A stretch of 55,029 nucleotides of DNA, from positions 1 through 55,029 of the forward strand of contig NZ_JRUQ01000012.1 of NCBI RefSeq assembly GCF_000773975.1, given 5' to 3'. Every line of letters begins with the position of its first letter. Positions within the stretch are counted from its first letter, which is position 1. This document shows positions 1 to 8,605 of this stretch, in pieces. Under the pieces are notes generated by a model. That model saw only the letters and a program-made list of their open reading frames with translations, was not told the DNA's origin and searched no databases. Both the position numbers and the translations under genes were made by a program. The DNA comes from Erwinia typographi (GTDB taxonomy: Bacteria; Pseudomonadota; Gammaproteobacteria; Enterobacterales; Enterobacteriaceae).

Positions 1-3
1 GCT

Positions 4-801
4 ATGAATAACGCAAGCTGTAGCCGCCGTTCTTTCGCTGCCGTGCTTAACCGGTGCTGGCGTATTGCCATGACCGCCGTCTGCTTTTCCCTGTTTGGGC
101 TGGGCGGGCTGATGTTGTCGCTGGTGTGGTTCAATTTGCTGTTGCTGGTTCAGCGCGACCCTGTTCGCCGCCGTCAGCTTGCCCGCCGCAGCATCTCGTT
201 CAGCTTCCGCTGCTTTATGCGTACCCTACGGCTGTTAGGCGTGCTGGATTACCGTATTGAAGGGGGAGGGCAGCTCCGCAGCGAGCGCCGTTGCCTGATC
301 GTGGCGAACCATCCTTCGCTGATCGACTATGTAATGCTGGCGTCGGTAATGCCGGACGTTGATTGTCTGGTTAAAGCCGACCTGCAGCGCAATTTCTTTA
401 TCAGCGGGGTGATACGCTCTGCCAGCTATCTGGTCAACAGCCAGGCGGAAACCCTGCTGCCGGACTGCCAGCAGCGGCTGGATAACGGCGACGCGATCAT
501 GATCTTCCCGGAGGGCACCCGTACCCGCTACGGCCAGCCGCTGAAGCTCCAGCGCGGTGCGGCAAATATTGCCGTGCGCTGCCGCTGTGATTTGCGTATT
601 GTGCACATCCGCTGCACGCAGCGGATGCTGGATAAACAGAGCCGCTGGTATCAGGTGCCGCCCGAAAAACCGCTGTTCACCGTGACGGTGGGCCAGCGCA
701 TAGACAGTCAGCAATTTACGGCAGGTGATGAGGAGGCGCAGCCGCTGGCCGCCCGTCACCTGACCCGTTTTTTACAGCAAGCATTAACCCCAGAACATTA
801 A
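4..801 (+). CDS. apeD: Aryl polyene cluster lysophospholipid-type acyltransferase (ApeD-like)
   Basis: A 265-residue PlsC/LPLAT-type acyltransferase that would move an acyl group onto a lipid or glycolipid acceptor at the inner membrane. The family motif HX4D is visible at H103-D108 within NHPSLID, and the substrate-binding motif FPEGTR is at 168-173. An N-terminal hydrophobic stretch at about residues 20-50 suggests a membrane anchor. The ATG lies three bases from the window edge, so its ribosome binding site is barely visible. It is the first of twelve same-strand genes ending at 12748 whose order matches aryl polyene (APE) clusters, where such an acyltransferase is thought to help attach the polyene to its lipid anchor. 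The family call is firm; the acceptor is inferred. The symbol follows published ape naming, by position. Confidence 0.8.
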   Translation: MNNASCSRRSFAAVLNRCWRIAMTAVCFSLFGLGGLMLSLVWFNLLLLVQRDPVRRRQLARRSISFSFRCFMRTLRLLGVLDYRIEGGGQLRSERRCLIVANHPSLIDYVMLASVMPDVDCLVKADLQRNFFISGVIRSASYLVNSQAETLLPDCQQRLDNGDAIMIFPEGTRTRYGQPLKLQRGAANIAVRCRCDLRIVHIRCTQRMLDKQSRWYQVPPEKPLFTVTVGQRIDSQQFTAGDEEAQPLAARHLTRFLQQALTPEH

Positions 802-820
802 TAATTATTCGGAAACAGGT

Positions 821-1087
821 ATGGAAGAGCTAGCGCTTGAAATAAAACAGATGATCATCGACACCCTTAATCTGGAAGAGATCGCCGTGCATGAGATAGA
901 GAGCGAGGCTCCGCTGTTTGGCGACGGCCTGGGGCTGGACTCTATTGATGCGCTGGAGCTGGGGTTGGCAGTGAAGAATCGCTATGGCGTGGTGCTCTCA
1001 GCGGAAAGCGAGGAAATGCGGCAGCATTTTTACTCTGTCGCCACGCTGGCCGCTTTTATCCTGACCCAGCGCAAGCTGGGCGCCTGA
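821..1087 (+). CDS. apeE: Acyl carrier protein, first of two (ApeE-like)
   Basis: An 88-residue acyl carrier protein. The phosphopantetheine attachment site is S41 in the motif GLDSIDALEL, followed by the usual acidic helix. It should carry the aromatic starter and growing polyene chain as a thioester in the cytoplasm. The gene follows the acyltransferase by 19 bases and is followed by a second, different carrier protein. Both carriers keep the DSI core, so both look functional. In APE systems studied elsewhere, two carriers serve the type II polyketide-like machinery; how they divide the work here cannot be read from sequence. Confidence 0.88.
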   Translation: MEELALEIKQMIIDTLNLEEIAVHEIESEAPLFGDGLGLDSIDALELGLAVKNRYGVVLSAESEEMRQHFYSVATLAAFILTQRKLGA

Positions 1088-1109
1088 CCCCTAACATCGC
1101 GAGTTATTT

Positions 1110-1358
1110 ATGGACAAGAATGAAATTTATCAGGAAGTTACCGGGCTTCTGGTAAAGCTTTTCGAGCTGGATGCGGCAGATATCAAGCCGGAATCCAGGC
1201 TATATGAAGATCTGGAGCTGGACAGCATTGATGCCGTGGACATGGTGGTTCACCTGCAAAAACGCATCGGGCGTAAAATTAAGCCGGAGATGTTTAAAGC
1301 CGTGCGTACCGTCCAGGACGTGGTCGACGCTGTTGACCAGCTAGTCCGCGAAGGGTGA
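1110..1358 (+). CDS. apeF: Acyl carrier protein, second of two (ApeF-like)
   Basis: An 82-residue acyl carrier protein with the phosphopantetheine serine at S39 in LELDSIDAVD. It is clearly related to the preceding carrier but differs along most of its length, so the pair is not a recent duplication. It lies between the first carrier (22-base gap) and a membrane protein gene (10-base gap) and should be co-transcribed with them. A spacer with a GCGAG stretch precedes the ATG, so its ribosome binding site is weak; translation may depend on coupling to the upstream gene. Confidence 0.88.
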   Translation: MDKNEIYQEVTGLLVKLFELDAADIKPESRLYEDLELDSIDAVDMVVHLQKRIGRKIKPEMFKAVRTVQDVVDAVDQLVREG

Positions 1359-1368
1359 TGCCGTAAGC

Positions 1369-1929
1369 ATGTCCCGGCTGTTGCAGGCTGCCAGCGCCGT
1401 GCTGATGGTGCTATGGCCGTTGCTGGTCTGGGCCTCGCTGACGCACCCGGCGTGGCGCTGGCTGCTCCCGCTGGCGGCGGTGCTGTTTCTGCTGCGCGGG
1501 CTGGCCCTGTGGGGACGAAAGGGCGCGCTGCCGCTGGTGGGAAAATGGCTGGCGCTGCTCGGCGCAGGGCTAAGCCTGAGCAGCGGCTTTTTGCAGCAAA
1601 ACCACCTGCTGCTGTGGTATCCGGTGATGGTTAACGGCCTGATGCTGCTGCTGTTTGGCGGCTCGCTATTTAGCAGAATGCCGCTGGTCGAACGCCTGGC
1701 CCGTCTGCGTGAGCCAGACCTCCCGCCGCAGGGGGTTCTCTGGACCCGGCGGGTAACGCAGATCTGGTGCCTGTTTTTCATTTTCAACGGCAGCGTCGCG
1801 TTAGCGACCTGCCTGATCAACAATCTTACCTGGTGGACGTGGTGGAACGGGCTGGTCAGTTATCTGTTGATGGGACTGCTGATGGCGGGCGAATGGCTGC
1901 TGCGTCAGCGCAGGAGAAGGCGGGCATGA
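1369..1929 (+). CDS. apeG: APE cluster integral membrane protein (ApeG-like, COG4648 type)
   Basis: A 186-residue, strongly hydrophobic protein with about five or six predicted membrane segments rich in Leu, Trp and Ala, and a basic tail ending in a run of arginines that should stay in the cytoplasm. No catalytic motif is visible. Its position between the carriers and the acyl ligase is where APE clusters carry a conserved membrane protein of unknown function. Its stop overlaps the ligase start (ATGA at 1926-1929), which implies translational coupling. A membrane anchoring or transport role for the pathway is plausible but unproven. Confidence 0.75.
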   Translation: MSRLLQAASAVLMVLWPLLVWASLTHPAWRWLLPLAAVLFLLRGLALWGRKGALPLVGKWLALLGAGLSLSSGFLQQNHLLLWYPVMVNGLMLLLFGGSLFSRMPLVERLARLREPDLPPQGVLWTRRVTQIWCLFFIFNGSVALATCLINNLTWWTWWNGLVSYLLMGLLMAGEWLLRQRRRRRA

Positions 1930-3263
1930 GCCTGCCCGTCGGCCTTTGGCTGACCCGTGAAGCGGACGGGCCGGTGGCCCGCCGTGGCGCGCAAATTTTC
2001 ACGCAGCGTCAGTGGCAGCGGGCAGTGGTGGCGCTCGGCCACCGCCTGCTGGCTCAGCCCCAGCAGAAATGGGCGCTGTGCTTTGAGGACAGTTATCTGT
2101 TCAGCATCGCGCTGCTGGCGGCGCTGCATGTAGGCAAGATACCGGTGATCCCCGGCCACTGCCGCGAGTCGCTGCTTCAGGAGCAAAGCAGCGAGTTTGA
2201 CGCGGCCCTGAGCGATAGCGCCCTGGCGCTGGATTGTCCGGTTATCCAGCTCACCGCTGACGATGCTGAGGAGGCGGACTTAGCCGCGCTCCCGCCGATC
2301 GATCCTTTAGCCTTCGTGGTGCTGTTCACCTCAGGCTCGACCGGCGCGCCAGCCCAGGTGATCAAGCCGCTGAGCTGCCTGGACGAGGAAGTCCGCTGGC
2401 TGGCAGATCGCTGGGGAGAGCGCCTGGCGGGCTGCACGGTTATCGCCTCCGTCAGCCATCAGCATCTCTATGGCCTGAGCTTCCGCATTTTTCTGCCGCT
2501 GGCGCTGGGCCTGCCTTTTGACAGCCGCCAGGTGTATTACAGTGAACAGCTTTCCGCCCAGCAGGCGAGCCTCAAATTCGCCTTAATCAGCAGCCCGGCC
2601 TTTTTACGCCGTCTGGATCGTTCGCTGGCGGCGCCGGACTGTCGGCTGATTGTTTCCGCAGGCGGCCCGCTGCCCTGGCGCAGCGCGCAGGAGGTTTGCG
2701 CGTGGCTGAAACAGCCGGTAGACGAAATTTATGGCAGCACGGAAACCGGCGTGCTGGCAACCCGCACCCGCAACAGGGAGGGGGAGCTGTGGCAGCCATT
2801 CAGTAACGTGGCCTTTTCGCAGGATGCACAGCAGCGCTGGTGGGCAACATCGCCGTTAATTCCGCAGGCGGAAGGGCTTCAGCTGGATGATAAGCTCCAG
2901 TTTGCGCCGGGCGGCTTCCAGCTTTGCGGGCGTTATGACCGCATTGTGAAAATTGAAGACAAGCGCGTGTCGCTCAGTGAAATTGAGCGTCGGCTTCTGG
3001 CGCTGCCGCAGATTGTGGACGCCGTAGCCCTTTCGGTCAGCCGCCCGGAGCGCAACGGTATCGGCGTAGTGCTGGTGCTTGATGCTTCTTATGACGAGAA
3101 TCAGCTGACGCAGCTTAAGCGCCAGTGGCGACACGAACTGCATCAATGGCTGGAGCCGGTAGCCATGCCTCGCTTCTGGCGGATTGTAGAAACGATCCCC
3201 CATAACAGTCAGAGCAAACGCGCCTGGCCGCAAATACAGGAGTTATTTTATGCTGCCCGTTGA
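1926..3263 (+). CDS. apeH: AMP-forming acyl/aryl ligase (ApeH-like)
   Basis: A 445-residue ANL-superfamily adenylating enzyme, which activates a carboxylic acid as an acyl-AMP for loading onto CoA or a carrier protein. The ATP-binding loop is at 134-143 (FTSGSTGAPA), the A5 motif YGSTETG begins at Y269, and a hinge-type GRYDRIVKIEDKRVS motif follows. A lysine near the C-terminus (NSQSKR) fits the catalytic lysine. An upstream in-frame start at 1767 exists, but it would run far into apeG; the ATG at 1926 overlapping the apeG stop is preferred. In APE pathways this enzyme primes the carrier with an aromatic acid such as 4-hydroxybenzoate. That substrate is inferred from the family. Confidence 0.85.
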   Translation: MSLPVGLWLTREADGPVARRGAQIFTQRQWQRAVVALGHRLLAQPQQKWALCFEDSYLFSIALLAALHVGKIPVIPGHCRESLLQEQSSEFDAALSDSALALDCPVIQLTADDAEEADLAALPPIDPLAFVVLFTSGSTGAPAQVIKPLSCLDEEVRWLADRWGERLAGCTVIASVSHQHLYGLSFRIFLPLALGLPFDSRQVYYSEQLSAQQASLKFALISSPAFLRRLDRSLAAPDCRLIVSAGGPLPWRSAQEVCAWLKQPVDEIYGSTETGVLATRTRNREGELWQPFSNVAFSQDAQQRWWATSPLIPQAEGLQLDDKLQFAPGGFQLCGRYDRIVKIEDKRVSLSEIERRLLALPQIVDAVALSVSRPERNGIGVVLVLDASYDENQLTQLKRQWRHELHQWLEPVAMPRFWRIVETIPHNSQSKRAWPQIQELFYAAR

Positions 3264-3597
3264 ACTCTCTTGTCAGCAGCAGGCTGACCAGGCCGCGCTG
3301 TTGCTGAAGGTGGAGTCCGATCTGTTCTGGTTTCGCGGTCATTTTCCCGCTCAGCCGATCCTGCCAGGCGTAGCTCAGCTGGATTGGGTGATGCACTATG
3401 GCGTGCTGCTGCTGGCCCAGGGCAAACGGTTTTCAGCCATCGAAAACATCAAATTTCAGCAGCCGATCCTGCCGGGGAGTACCCTCAGGCTGATGCTCAG
3501 CTGGCAGCAGGCGAAAAACTGGCTGCTGTTTGACTACCAAATCCTCGCTGGCGAAGGGGCGCAGCGAGCCAGTAGCGGGAAGATATCCCTGTGCTAG
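3250..3597 (+). CDS. apeI: Hot-dog 3-hydroxyacyl-ACP dehydratase (ApeI-like)
   Basis: A 115-residue single hot-dog domain of the FabZ/FabA type. The signature GHFPAQPILPG places the catalytic histidine at H31. It would remove water from 3-hydroxyacyl-ACP to give each conjugated double bond. It overlaps the ligase end by 14 bases and the next gene by 7. The second hot-dog dehydratase of the cluster starts at 10315; in the characterised Xenorhabdus APE system ApeI and ApeP form a heterodimeric dehydratase, so the two genes here probably act together. Confidence 0.82.
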   Translation: MLPVELSCQQQADQAALLLKVESDLFWFRGHFPAQPILPGVAQLDWVMHYGVLLLAQGKRFSAIENIKFQQPILPGSTLRLMLSWQQAKNWLLFDYQILAGEGAQRASSGKISLC

Positions 3598-5300
3598 CCG
3601 CAGATTTTTCGCCCTGCGTGGTGATCCCTTGCTATAACCACGGTGCGATGATGGCGTCGGTGCTGGCGCGGCTGGCCCCGCTGGCGCTGCCGGTCTTTAT
3701 CGTCGACGATGGCAGCGACGAAGCCACGCGCGCGCGACTTGAACCGCTGCTGAATGAGCGGGTAACGCTACTTCGCCTGGCTGAAAACCAGGGCAAGGGC
3801 GCGGCGGTGATGCGCGGATTACAGGCTGCTGCCGATGCAGGCTTCAGCCATGCGCTACAGGTTGATGCCGACGGGCAGCATCAGATTGAAGACAGCCCGA
3901 AGCTGCTGGCCGAAGCCCGCAGGCACCCGGACTGCCTGATCTCGGGCCAGCCGCTGTATGATGATTCGATCCCCAGGTCCCGCCTGTACGGTCGCTACGT
4001 CACGCACTTCTGGGTCTGGGTGGAGACGCTGTCGCTGTCGATCAAGGACAGTATGTGCGGCTTTCGCGTCTATCCGCTGGCGCCATGCCTGGCGCTGACC
4101 AGCCGCCATCCGGTCGGCCAGCGGATGGATTTTGACACGGAAATCATGGTTCGCCTCTACTGGCAGGGCACGCCAGCTCGCTTTATCCCCACTCGCGTAA
4201 CCTATCCGCAGGACGGGCTGTCGCATTTCGATGCGCTGCATGACAACCTGCGGATCTCGTGGATGCATACCCGATTGTTTTTCGGCATGTTGCCGCGCAT
4301 TCCGTCTCTGCTCAGGCGCCGCCGTAGTGGCCACTGGGCGGGCATTCAGGAGCGCAAGGGCCTGGCGGGCCTGAAGTTTATGCTGTGGGTTTATCAGCAG
4401 TTTGGGCGCGGCGTATTTACGCTGCTGCTGTGGCCGGTGACGTTTGCTTACTGGTTAAGCGGCGGGCCGCAGCGTGAGGCCTCCCGCCAGTGGCTACGGG
4501 CCATCAGCGCCCAGGCCCGCAGGCAAAACAGAGCGCTGCCGGGCCGCCTGAACAGTTTTCAGCACTTTCTGCGTTTCGCTGACTCGATGCTGGAGAAAAT
4601 TGCCAGCTGGCGCGGCGATCTTCGTTGGGGAAAAGAAATTGACTTCGCTCCGGGCGCTGAGCGGGCGATTAACGCAGGCACGCCTGGCGGCAGGCTGATC
4701 CTCGCCTCCCATCTGGGGGATATTGAAGCCTGTCGGGCGCTGGCGCAGCAGGTAAGCGGGCTGACGATTAACGCGCTGGTGTTTACCGATAACGCCCAGC
4801 GTTTCCGCCAGGTGATGGATGAGATTGCGCCAGAGGCCAGCAAACACCTTATCCCGGTGACCGATATTGGACCGGATACCGCGATTCTGCTCCAGCAGAA
4901 GCTCGACGCGGGCGAGTGGGTCGCCATTGTTGGCGACCGCACCGCCGTAAACCGTCAGCGTGGCGGCGTGCGAAGGGTGATCTGGAGCGAGTTTATGGGC
5001 AAACCGGCTCCCTTTCCGCAGGGGCCTTTTGTGCTGGCCGCCGCGCTGCGCTGCCCGGTACTGCTAATGTTCGCCCTGCGCGAAAAAGGCACGCTGCGGC
5101 TGCACTGTGAGCCGTTTGCCGATCCGCTGCTGCTGCCGCGAGCCACCCGCCAGCAGGCGCTGCAACAGGCGGTGGATCGCTATGCCGCCAGGCTGGAACA
5201 CCATGCGCTGATGGCGCCGCTGGACTGGTTTAACTTTTTTGATTTCTGGCAACTGCCAAATCAACCGCAAACGGAAGACAAAGAGGAGCCACAGTGTTAA
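3591..5300 (+). CDS. apeJ: Glycosyltransferase family 2 - lipid A-type acyltransferase fusion (ApeJ-like)
   Basis: A 569-residue two-domain protein. Residues 1-235 form a GT2 glycosyltransferase: PCYNHGAMM at the start, DDGSDE near 40 and a metal-binding DADGQH motif near 90. Residues from about 300 form an LpxL/HtrB-like acyltransferase with an HX4E motif (H374 in SHLGDIEA) and a later VGDRTAVN motif. A hydrophobic segment around 270-290 separates the halves. It starts with GTG overlapping the apeI stop by 7 bases. The fusion would join a sugar and a fatty acyl chain, probably to build the lipid anchor of the polyene. The domain calls are clear; the product is inference. Confidence 0.82.
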   Translation: MLAADFSPCVVIPCYNHGAMMASVLARLAPLALPVFIVDDGSDEATRARLEPLLNERVTLLRLAENQGKGAAVMRGLQAAADAGFSHALQVDADGQHQIEDSPKLLAEARRHPDCLISGQPLYDDSIPRSRLYGRYVTHFWVWVETLSLSIKDSMCGFRVYPLAPCLALTSRHPVGQRMDFDTEIMVRLYWQGTPARFIPTRVTYPQDGLSHFDALHDNLRISWMHTRLFFGMLPRIPSLLRRRRSGHWAGIQERKGLAGLKFMLWVYQQFGRGVFTLLLWPVTFAYWLSGGPQREASRQWLRAISAQARRQNRALPGRLNSFQHFLRFADSMLEKIASWRGDLRWGKEIDFAPGAERAINAGTPGGRLILASHLGDIEACRALAQQVSGLTINALVFTDNAQRFRQVMDEIAPEASKHLIPVTDIGPDTAILLQQKLDAGEWVAIVGDRTAVNRQRGGVRRVIWSEFMGKPAPFPQGPFVLAAALRCPVLLMFALREKGTLRLHCEPFADPLLLPRATRQQALQQAVDRYAARLEHHALMAPLDWFNFFDFWQLPNQPQTEDKEEPQC

Positions 5301-5716
5301 ACGACCCGCGTTTTACTGTTGATGTTGAGCTGAGTATTCCCTTTCACGATGTGGATGCGATGGGCGTTGTCTGGCACGGCAACTATTTCCGCTATTTTGA
5401 AATCGCCCGCGAAAAATTATTGAGCAAGTTCAACTATGGCTACCGCGAAATGAAAGCCTCTGGCTATCTGTGGCCGGTGGTGGATACGCGAGTGAAATAC
5501 CGCGCGGCGCTGACCTTCGAACAGACTATCCGCGTGCGCGCCACGCTGGAAGAGGTGGAAAACCGCCTGCGCATCGGCTATCAGATTTTCGATGCGCACA
5601 GCGGCCAGCGTACGACCACCGGTTACACCATTCAGGTGGCGGTGGCGGAGGGGACGCAGGAACTGAGTTTCGTCTCGCCGCCGATTTTATTTGCGCGTCT
5701 GGGGGTTCAGCCATGA
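5294..5716 (+). CDS. apeK: 4HBT-type acyl thioesterase (ApeK-like)
   Basis: A 140-residue hot-dog thioesterase of the YbgC/4-hydroxybenzoyl-CoA family. The hallmark DVDAMGVVWHGNYFRYFE holds the conserved Asp at D21 and H28 in the usual loop. It would hydrolyse a thioester, either to release a product or to clear stalled carriers. The start is GTG, overlapping the apeJ stop by 7 bases behind a good AGAGGAG-like ribosome binding site; the stop overlaps the next ATG (ATGA at 5713). Whether it releases the mature polyene or edits errors cannot be told from sequence. Confidence 0.83.
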   Translation: MLNDPRFTVDVELSIPFHDVDAMGVVWHGNYFRYFEIAREKLLSKFNYGYREMKASGYLWPVVDTRVKYRAALTFEQTIRVRATLEEVENRLRIGYQIFDAHSGQRTTTGYTIQVAVAEGTQELSFVSPPILFARLGVQP

Positions 5717-6318
5717 TCAAATTCCTGCTTGCCGGGCTGCTGCTGATCGGCACCGCCGCTCAGGCAGTGACGCTGGAGGAGCTCCAGCAGCGGTTCGCCA
5801 GCCAGCCGGTGGTGCGCGCCGAGTTCACCCAGCTACGGGAGATCAAAGGCATGGCGCAGCCGCTGAAATCCAGCGGAGAGCTGCTGATCGCTAAGGATAA
5901 AGGGCTGTGGTGGCATCAGGCCAGACCCTTCCCGCTGACGCTGGTGCTGGATGATAAGCGCATGGTGCAGGTGATGAACGGGCAGCCGCCGCAGATTATT
6001 ACCGCTGAGAGCAATCCGCAGATGTTCCAGTTTAACCATCTGCTGCGCGCGCTTTTCCAGGCTGACCGCAGGGTGCTTGAGCAGAACTTTGCGTTGGACT
6101 TTCAGCCTGCTGACCAGCAGAAATGGCAGCTGGTGCTGACGCCGAAAACCTCGCCGCTGGATAAGCTGTTCAACACCATTACCCTCCAGGGAGCGGAATA
6201 TCTGGAGGCCATTAAGCTGAACGATCGTCAGGGCGATAAAACCGATATCGTGCTCAGCAATCAGCGCCTGACGCCCGTCAGCCTGAGCGAAGAAGAGCAG
6301 CAGCGTTTTGATTTCTAA
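5713..6318 (+). CDS. apeL: Periplasmic LolA-like lipoprotein/lipid carrier (ApeL-like)
   Basis: A 201-residue exported protein with a short signal peptide (MIKFLLAGLLLIGTAAQA, cleavage after AQA) and an outer-membrane lipoprotein carrier protein-type body. LolA-type proteins shuttle lipidated cargo across the periplasm, so this one probably moves the polyene lipid toward the outer membrane, where APE pigments reside. The same frame is open upstream to 5470, but the ATG at 5713 gives the signal peptide directly and overlaps the thioesterase stop. It is followed by the exporter, whose start overlaps its stop by 11 bases. Confidence 0.78.
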   Translation: MIKFLLAGLLLIGTAAQAVTLEELQQRFASQPVVRAEFTQLREIKGMAQPLKSSGELLIAKDKGLWWHQARPFPLTLVLDDKRMVQVMNGQPPQIITAESNPQMFQFNHLLRALFQADRRVLEQNFALDFQPADQQKWQLVLTPKTSPLDKLFNTITLQGAEYLEAIKLNDRQGDKTDIVLSNQRLTPVSLSEEEQQRFDF

Positions 6319-8605
6319 GCATCCACGGGCGGCCGCCCTCGCCTGGCTGGCTATCTGCCTGCTGCTGGCGGCCACGCTTGCCGCGCTGCTGCCGAAGGCA
6401 ACCATCAACAGCAGCGTGCTGGCTCTGCTGCCTGAGCAGACGATGGGCGACATTCCGGCCGATCTTCAGCAGGGCTTTATGCAGCGGCTGGACCGCCAGA
6501 TGGTCTGGCTGGTCAGCGCAGGGGAAGAGGACAATCCTCAGGTCGCGGCATGGACGCTGCAACAGCTTCAGCGTTTAGCCATACTGCAAAACGTCAGGGG
6601 GCCGGTGGACGCCAGCACCCAGCAGGCGTGGGGGAAATTTGCCTGGCAGCACCGCAACGCGATGATTGATCCGGCCACTCGCGCCAGACTGCAAAACGGC
6701 GGCGGCGCTCAGGGGGACTGGGTGCTGGGGCAGCTCTATTCGGCATTTGCCGGCGTCAGCGGACAGGAGATGGCCAACGATCCGCTGCTGCTGGTGCGCG
6801 GCGCGCAGCTGGCTATGCAGCAAAACAGTGGCAGGCTGGGGCTGAGCCAGGGCTGGCTGACCACCACGGATAAGCAGGGGCGGGTGTGGTATTTCCTGCA
6901 CGCGGAGCTGAACGGCAATTCGTTTGATATGCAGCAGAGCCACGCGGTAGTGACTCAGCTTGCCGCGCTCAAATCGCGGCTGAACGAAAAATATCCTCAG
7001 GCGCGGCTGCTGTCGCGCGGTACGGTATATTTCAGCGACTTTGCCAGCCAGCAGGCAAAGCACGACGTTTCCACGCTGGGCGTGGCGACCATTATCGGCG
7101 TGCTGCTGCTGGTGTTTTCCGTTTTCCGCTCACCGCGTCCGCTGCTGCTGTGCGCGCTTTCGGTTGGCATCGGCGCGCTGGCTGGCGTGACGATCACGCT
7201 GCTGATTTTTGGCGAACTGCACCTGATGACGCTGGTGATGAGCCTGAGCATCGTCGGAATCTCGGCGGACTACACGCTGTACTACCTGACCGAACGCATG
7301 GTGCACGGCGCGGAATCAACGCCGTCGCAAAGTCTGAGCAAGGTGATTCGGGCGCTGCTGCTGGCGCTGGGCACGACGGCGATCGCCTGGCTGATCATGG
7401 TGCTGGCTCCGTTTCCCGGCATTCGTCAGCTGGCAGTTTTTGCCGCCGTGGGGCTGGCGGCCTCCTGCCTGACGGTGATTTGCTGGTATCCGCTGCTGGT
7501 GAAAGGCCTGCCGGTTCGCCCGGTGCCGCTGCTGGCGCTGATGGGACGCTGGCTGGTGAGCTGGCGCCGAACCCCTAAGATTCGCATCGGGCTGCCGCTG
7601 CTGGTCGCGCTGATGTCAGCCGTCGGGCTGGCCCGGCTGCATGTCGATGATAATATCTCGCAGCTTCAGGCGCTGCCGCCTGCGCTGCTGGCGCAGGAAA
7701 AACAGATTGCGCAGCTGACCGGGCAGGGCGCAGAGCAGACCTGGATGGTGGTCTACGGCGAGACGCCTGAGCAGGCGCTGCAACGGCTGGAGACGCTGGC
7801 TCCGGCGCTGGCAAAGGCGAAGGCGCGTCAGTGGCTGACCCATTATCGCCTGCTGCCGATTTCCTCGCTGGCCCAACAGCAGCGGGACAACCAGTTGCTC
7901 AAGCGCGCCGCGCCGGGGGTGATGGCCCAACTGCGTCAGGCTGGCGTTGCGCTCGCGGAGCCGGATCTTTCGCCGATGACGCTGACGCCGGAACAGTGGC
8001 TCGCCAGCCCGAATAGCGAAGGCTGGCGGCTGCTGTGGCTCTCCGTTTCCGCCGGTCGCAGCGGCGTGCTGGTGCCGGTTGAAGGGGTAAAAAACAGCGC
8101 CGCGCTGGCCGGACTGGCGAAAAGCCTGCCGGGCGTGAGCTGGATCGACCGCAAAGCCACCTTCGACCAGCTGTTTAGCTTCTACCGAATGCTGCTGGGG
8201 TGGCTGCTGGCGGCGGCGCTGGCCGCTATTGCGCTAAGCTATATGCTGCGGCTGGGCCTTCGTCAGGGCGCGATTGGCGTGCTGCCTTCGGTGCTGTCGC
8301 TGGGCGGCGGCCTGGCGGCGCTGTCGCTTTCCGGCCATTCGCTCAACCTGTTTTCGCTGCTGGCGCTGGTGCTGGTCTTAGGGATAGGCATCAATTACAC
8401 GCTGTTCTTCAGCAATCCGCGCGGCACGCCGATAACCTCGTTACTGGCGGTGACCCTGGCGATGATGACTACGTTACTGACGCTGGGAATGCTGGTGTTC
8501 AGCAGCACCCAGGCCATAGCCAGCTTTGGCATCGTGCTTTGCAGCGGTATCTTTACCGCCTTCCTGCTGGCCCCGCTGGCGCTGCCGCCTAAAAGGAAAA
8601 AATGA
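6308..8605 (+). CDS. apeM: MMPL/RND-family exporter (ApeM-like)
   Basis: A 765-residue polytopic exporter. It has an N-terminal membrane segment, a large periplasmic loop (about 35-235), a block of five or six segments including GISADYTLYYLTE, a second loop (about 430-620) and a mirrored C-terminal block with GIGINYTLFFSNP. That duplicated layout is typical of MMPL/RND proteins that move lipids with the proton gradient. Acidic residues in both transmembrane blocks could relay protons. The start is TTG at 6308, overlapping apeL; the first residues run straight into a membrane helix, which supports it. It likely extracts the polyene lipid for the LolA-like carrier. Confidence 0.82.
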   Translation: MISKHPRAAALAWLAICLLLAATLAALLPKATINSSVLALLPEQTMGDIPADLQQGFMQRLDRQMVWLVSAGEEDNPQVAAWTLQQLQRLAILQNVRGPVDASTQQAWGKFAWQHRNAMIDPATRARLQNGGGAQGDWVLGQLYSAFAGVSGQEMANDPLLLVRGAQLAMQQNSGRLGLSQGWLTTTDKQGRVWYFLHAELNGNSFDMQQSHAVVTQLAALKSRLNEKYPQARLLSRGTVYFSDFASQQAKHDVSTLGVATIIGVLLLVFSVFRSPRPLLLCALSVGIGALAGVTITLLIFGELHLMTLVMSLSIVGISADYTLYYLTERMVHGAESTPSQSLSKVIRALLLALGTTAIAWLIMVLAPFPGIRQLAVFAAVGLAASCLTVICWYPLLVKGLPVRPVPLLALMGRWLVSWRRTPKIRIGLPLLVALMSAVGLARLHVDDNISQLQALPPALLAQEKQIAQLTGQGAEQTWMVVYGETPEQALQRLETLAPALAKAKARQWLTHYRLLPISSLAQQQRDNQLLKRAAPGVMAQLRQAGVALAEPDLSPMTLTPEQWLASPNSEGWRLLWLSVSAGRSGVLVPVEGVKNSAALAGLAKSLPGVSWIDRKATFDQLFSFYRMLLGWLLAAALAAIALSYMLRLGLRQGAIGVLPSVLSLGGGLAALSLSGHSLNLFSLLALVLVLGIGINYTLFFSNPRGTPITSLLAVTLAMMTTLLTLGMLVFSSTQAIASFGIVLCSGIFTAFLLAPLALPPKRKK

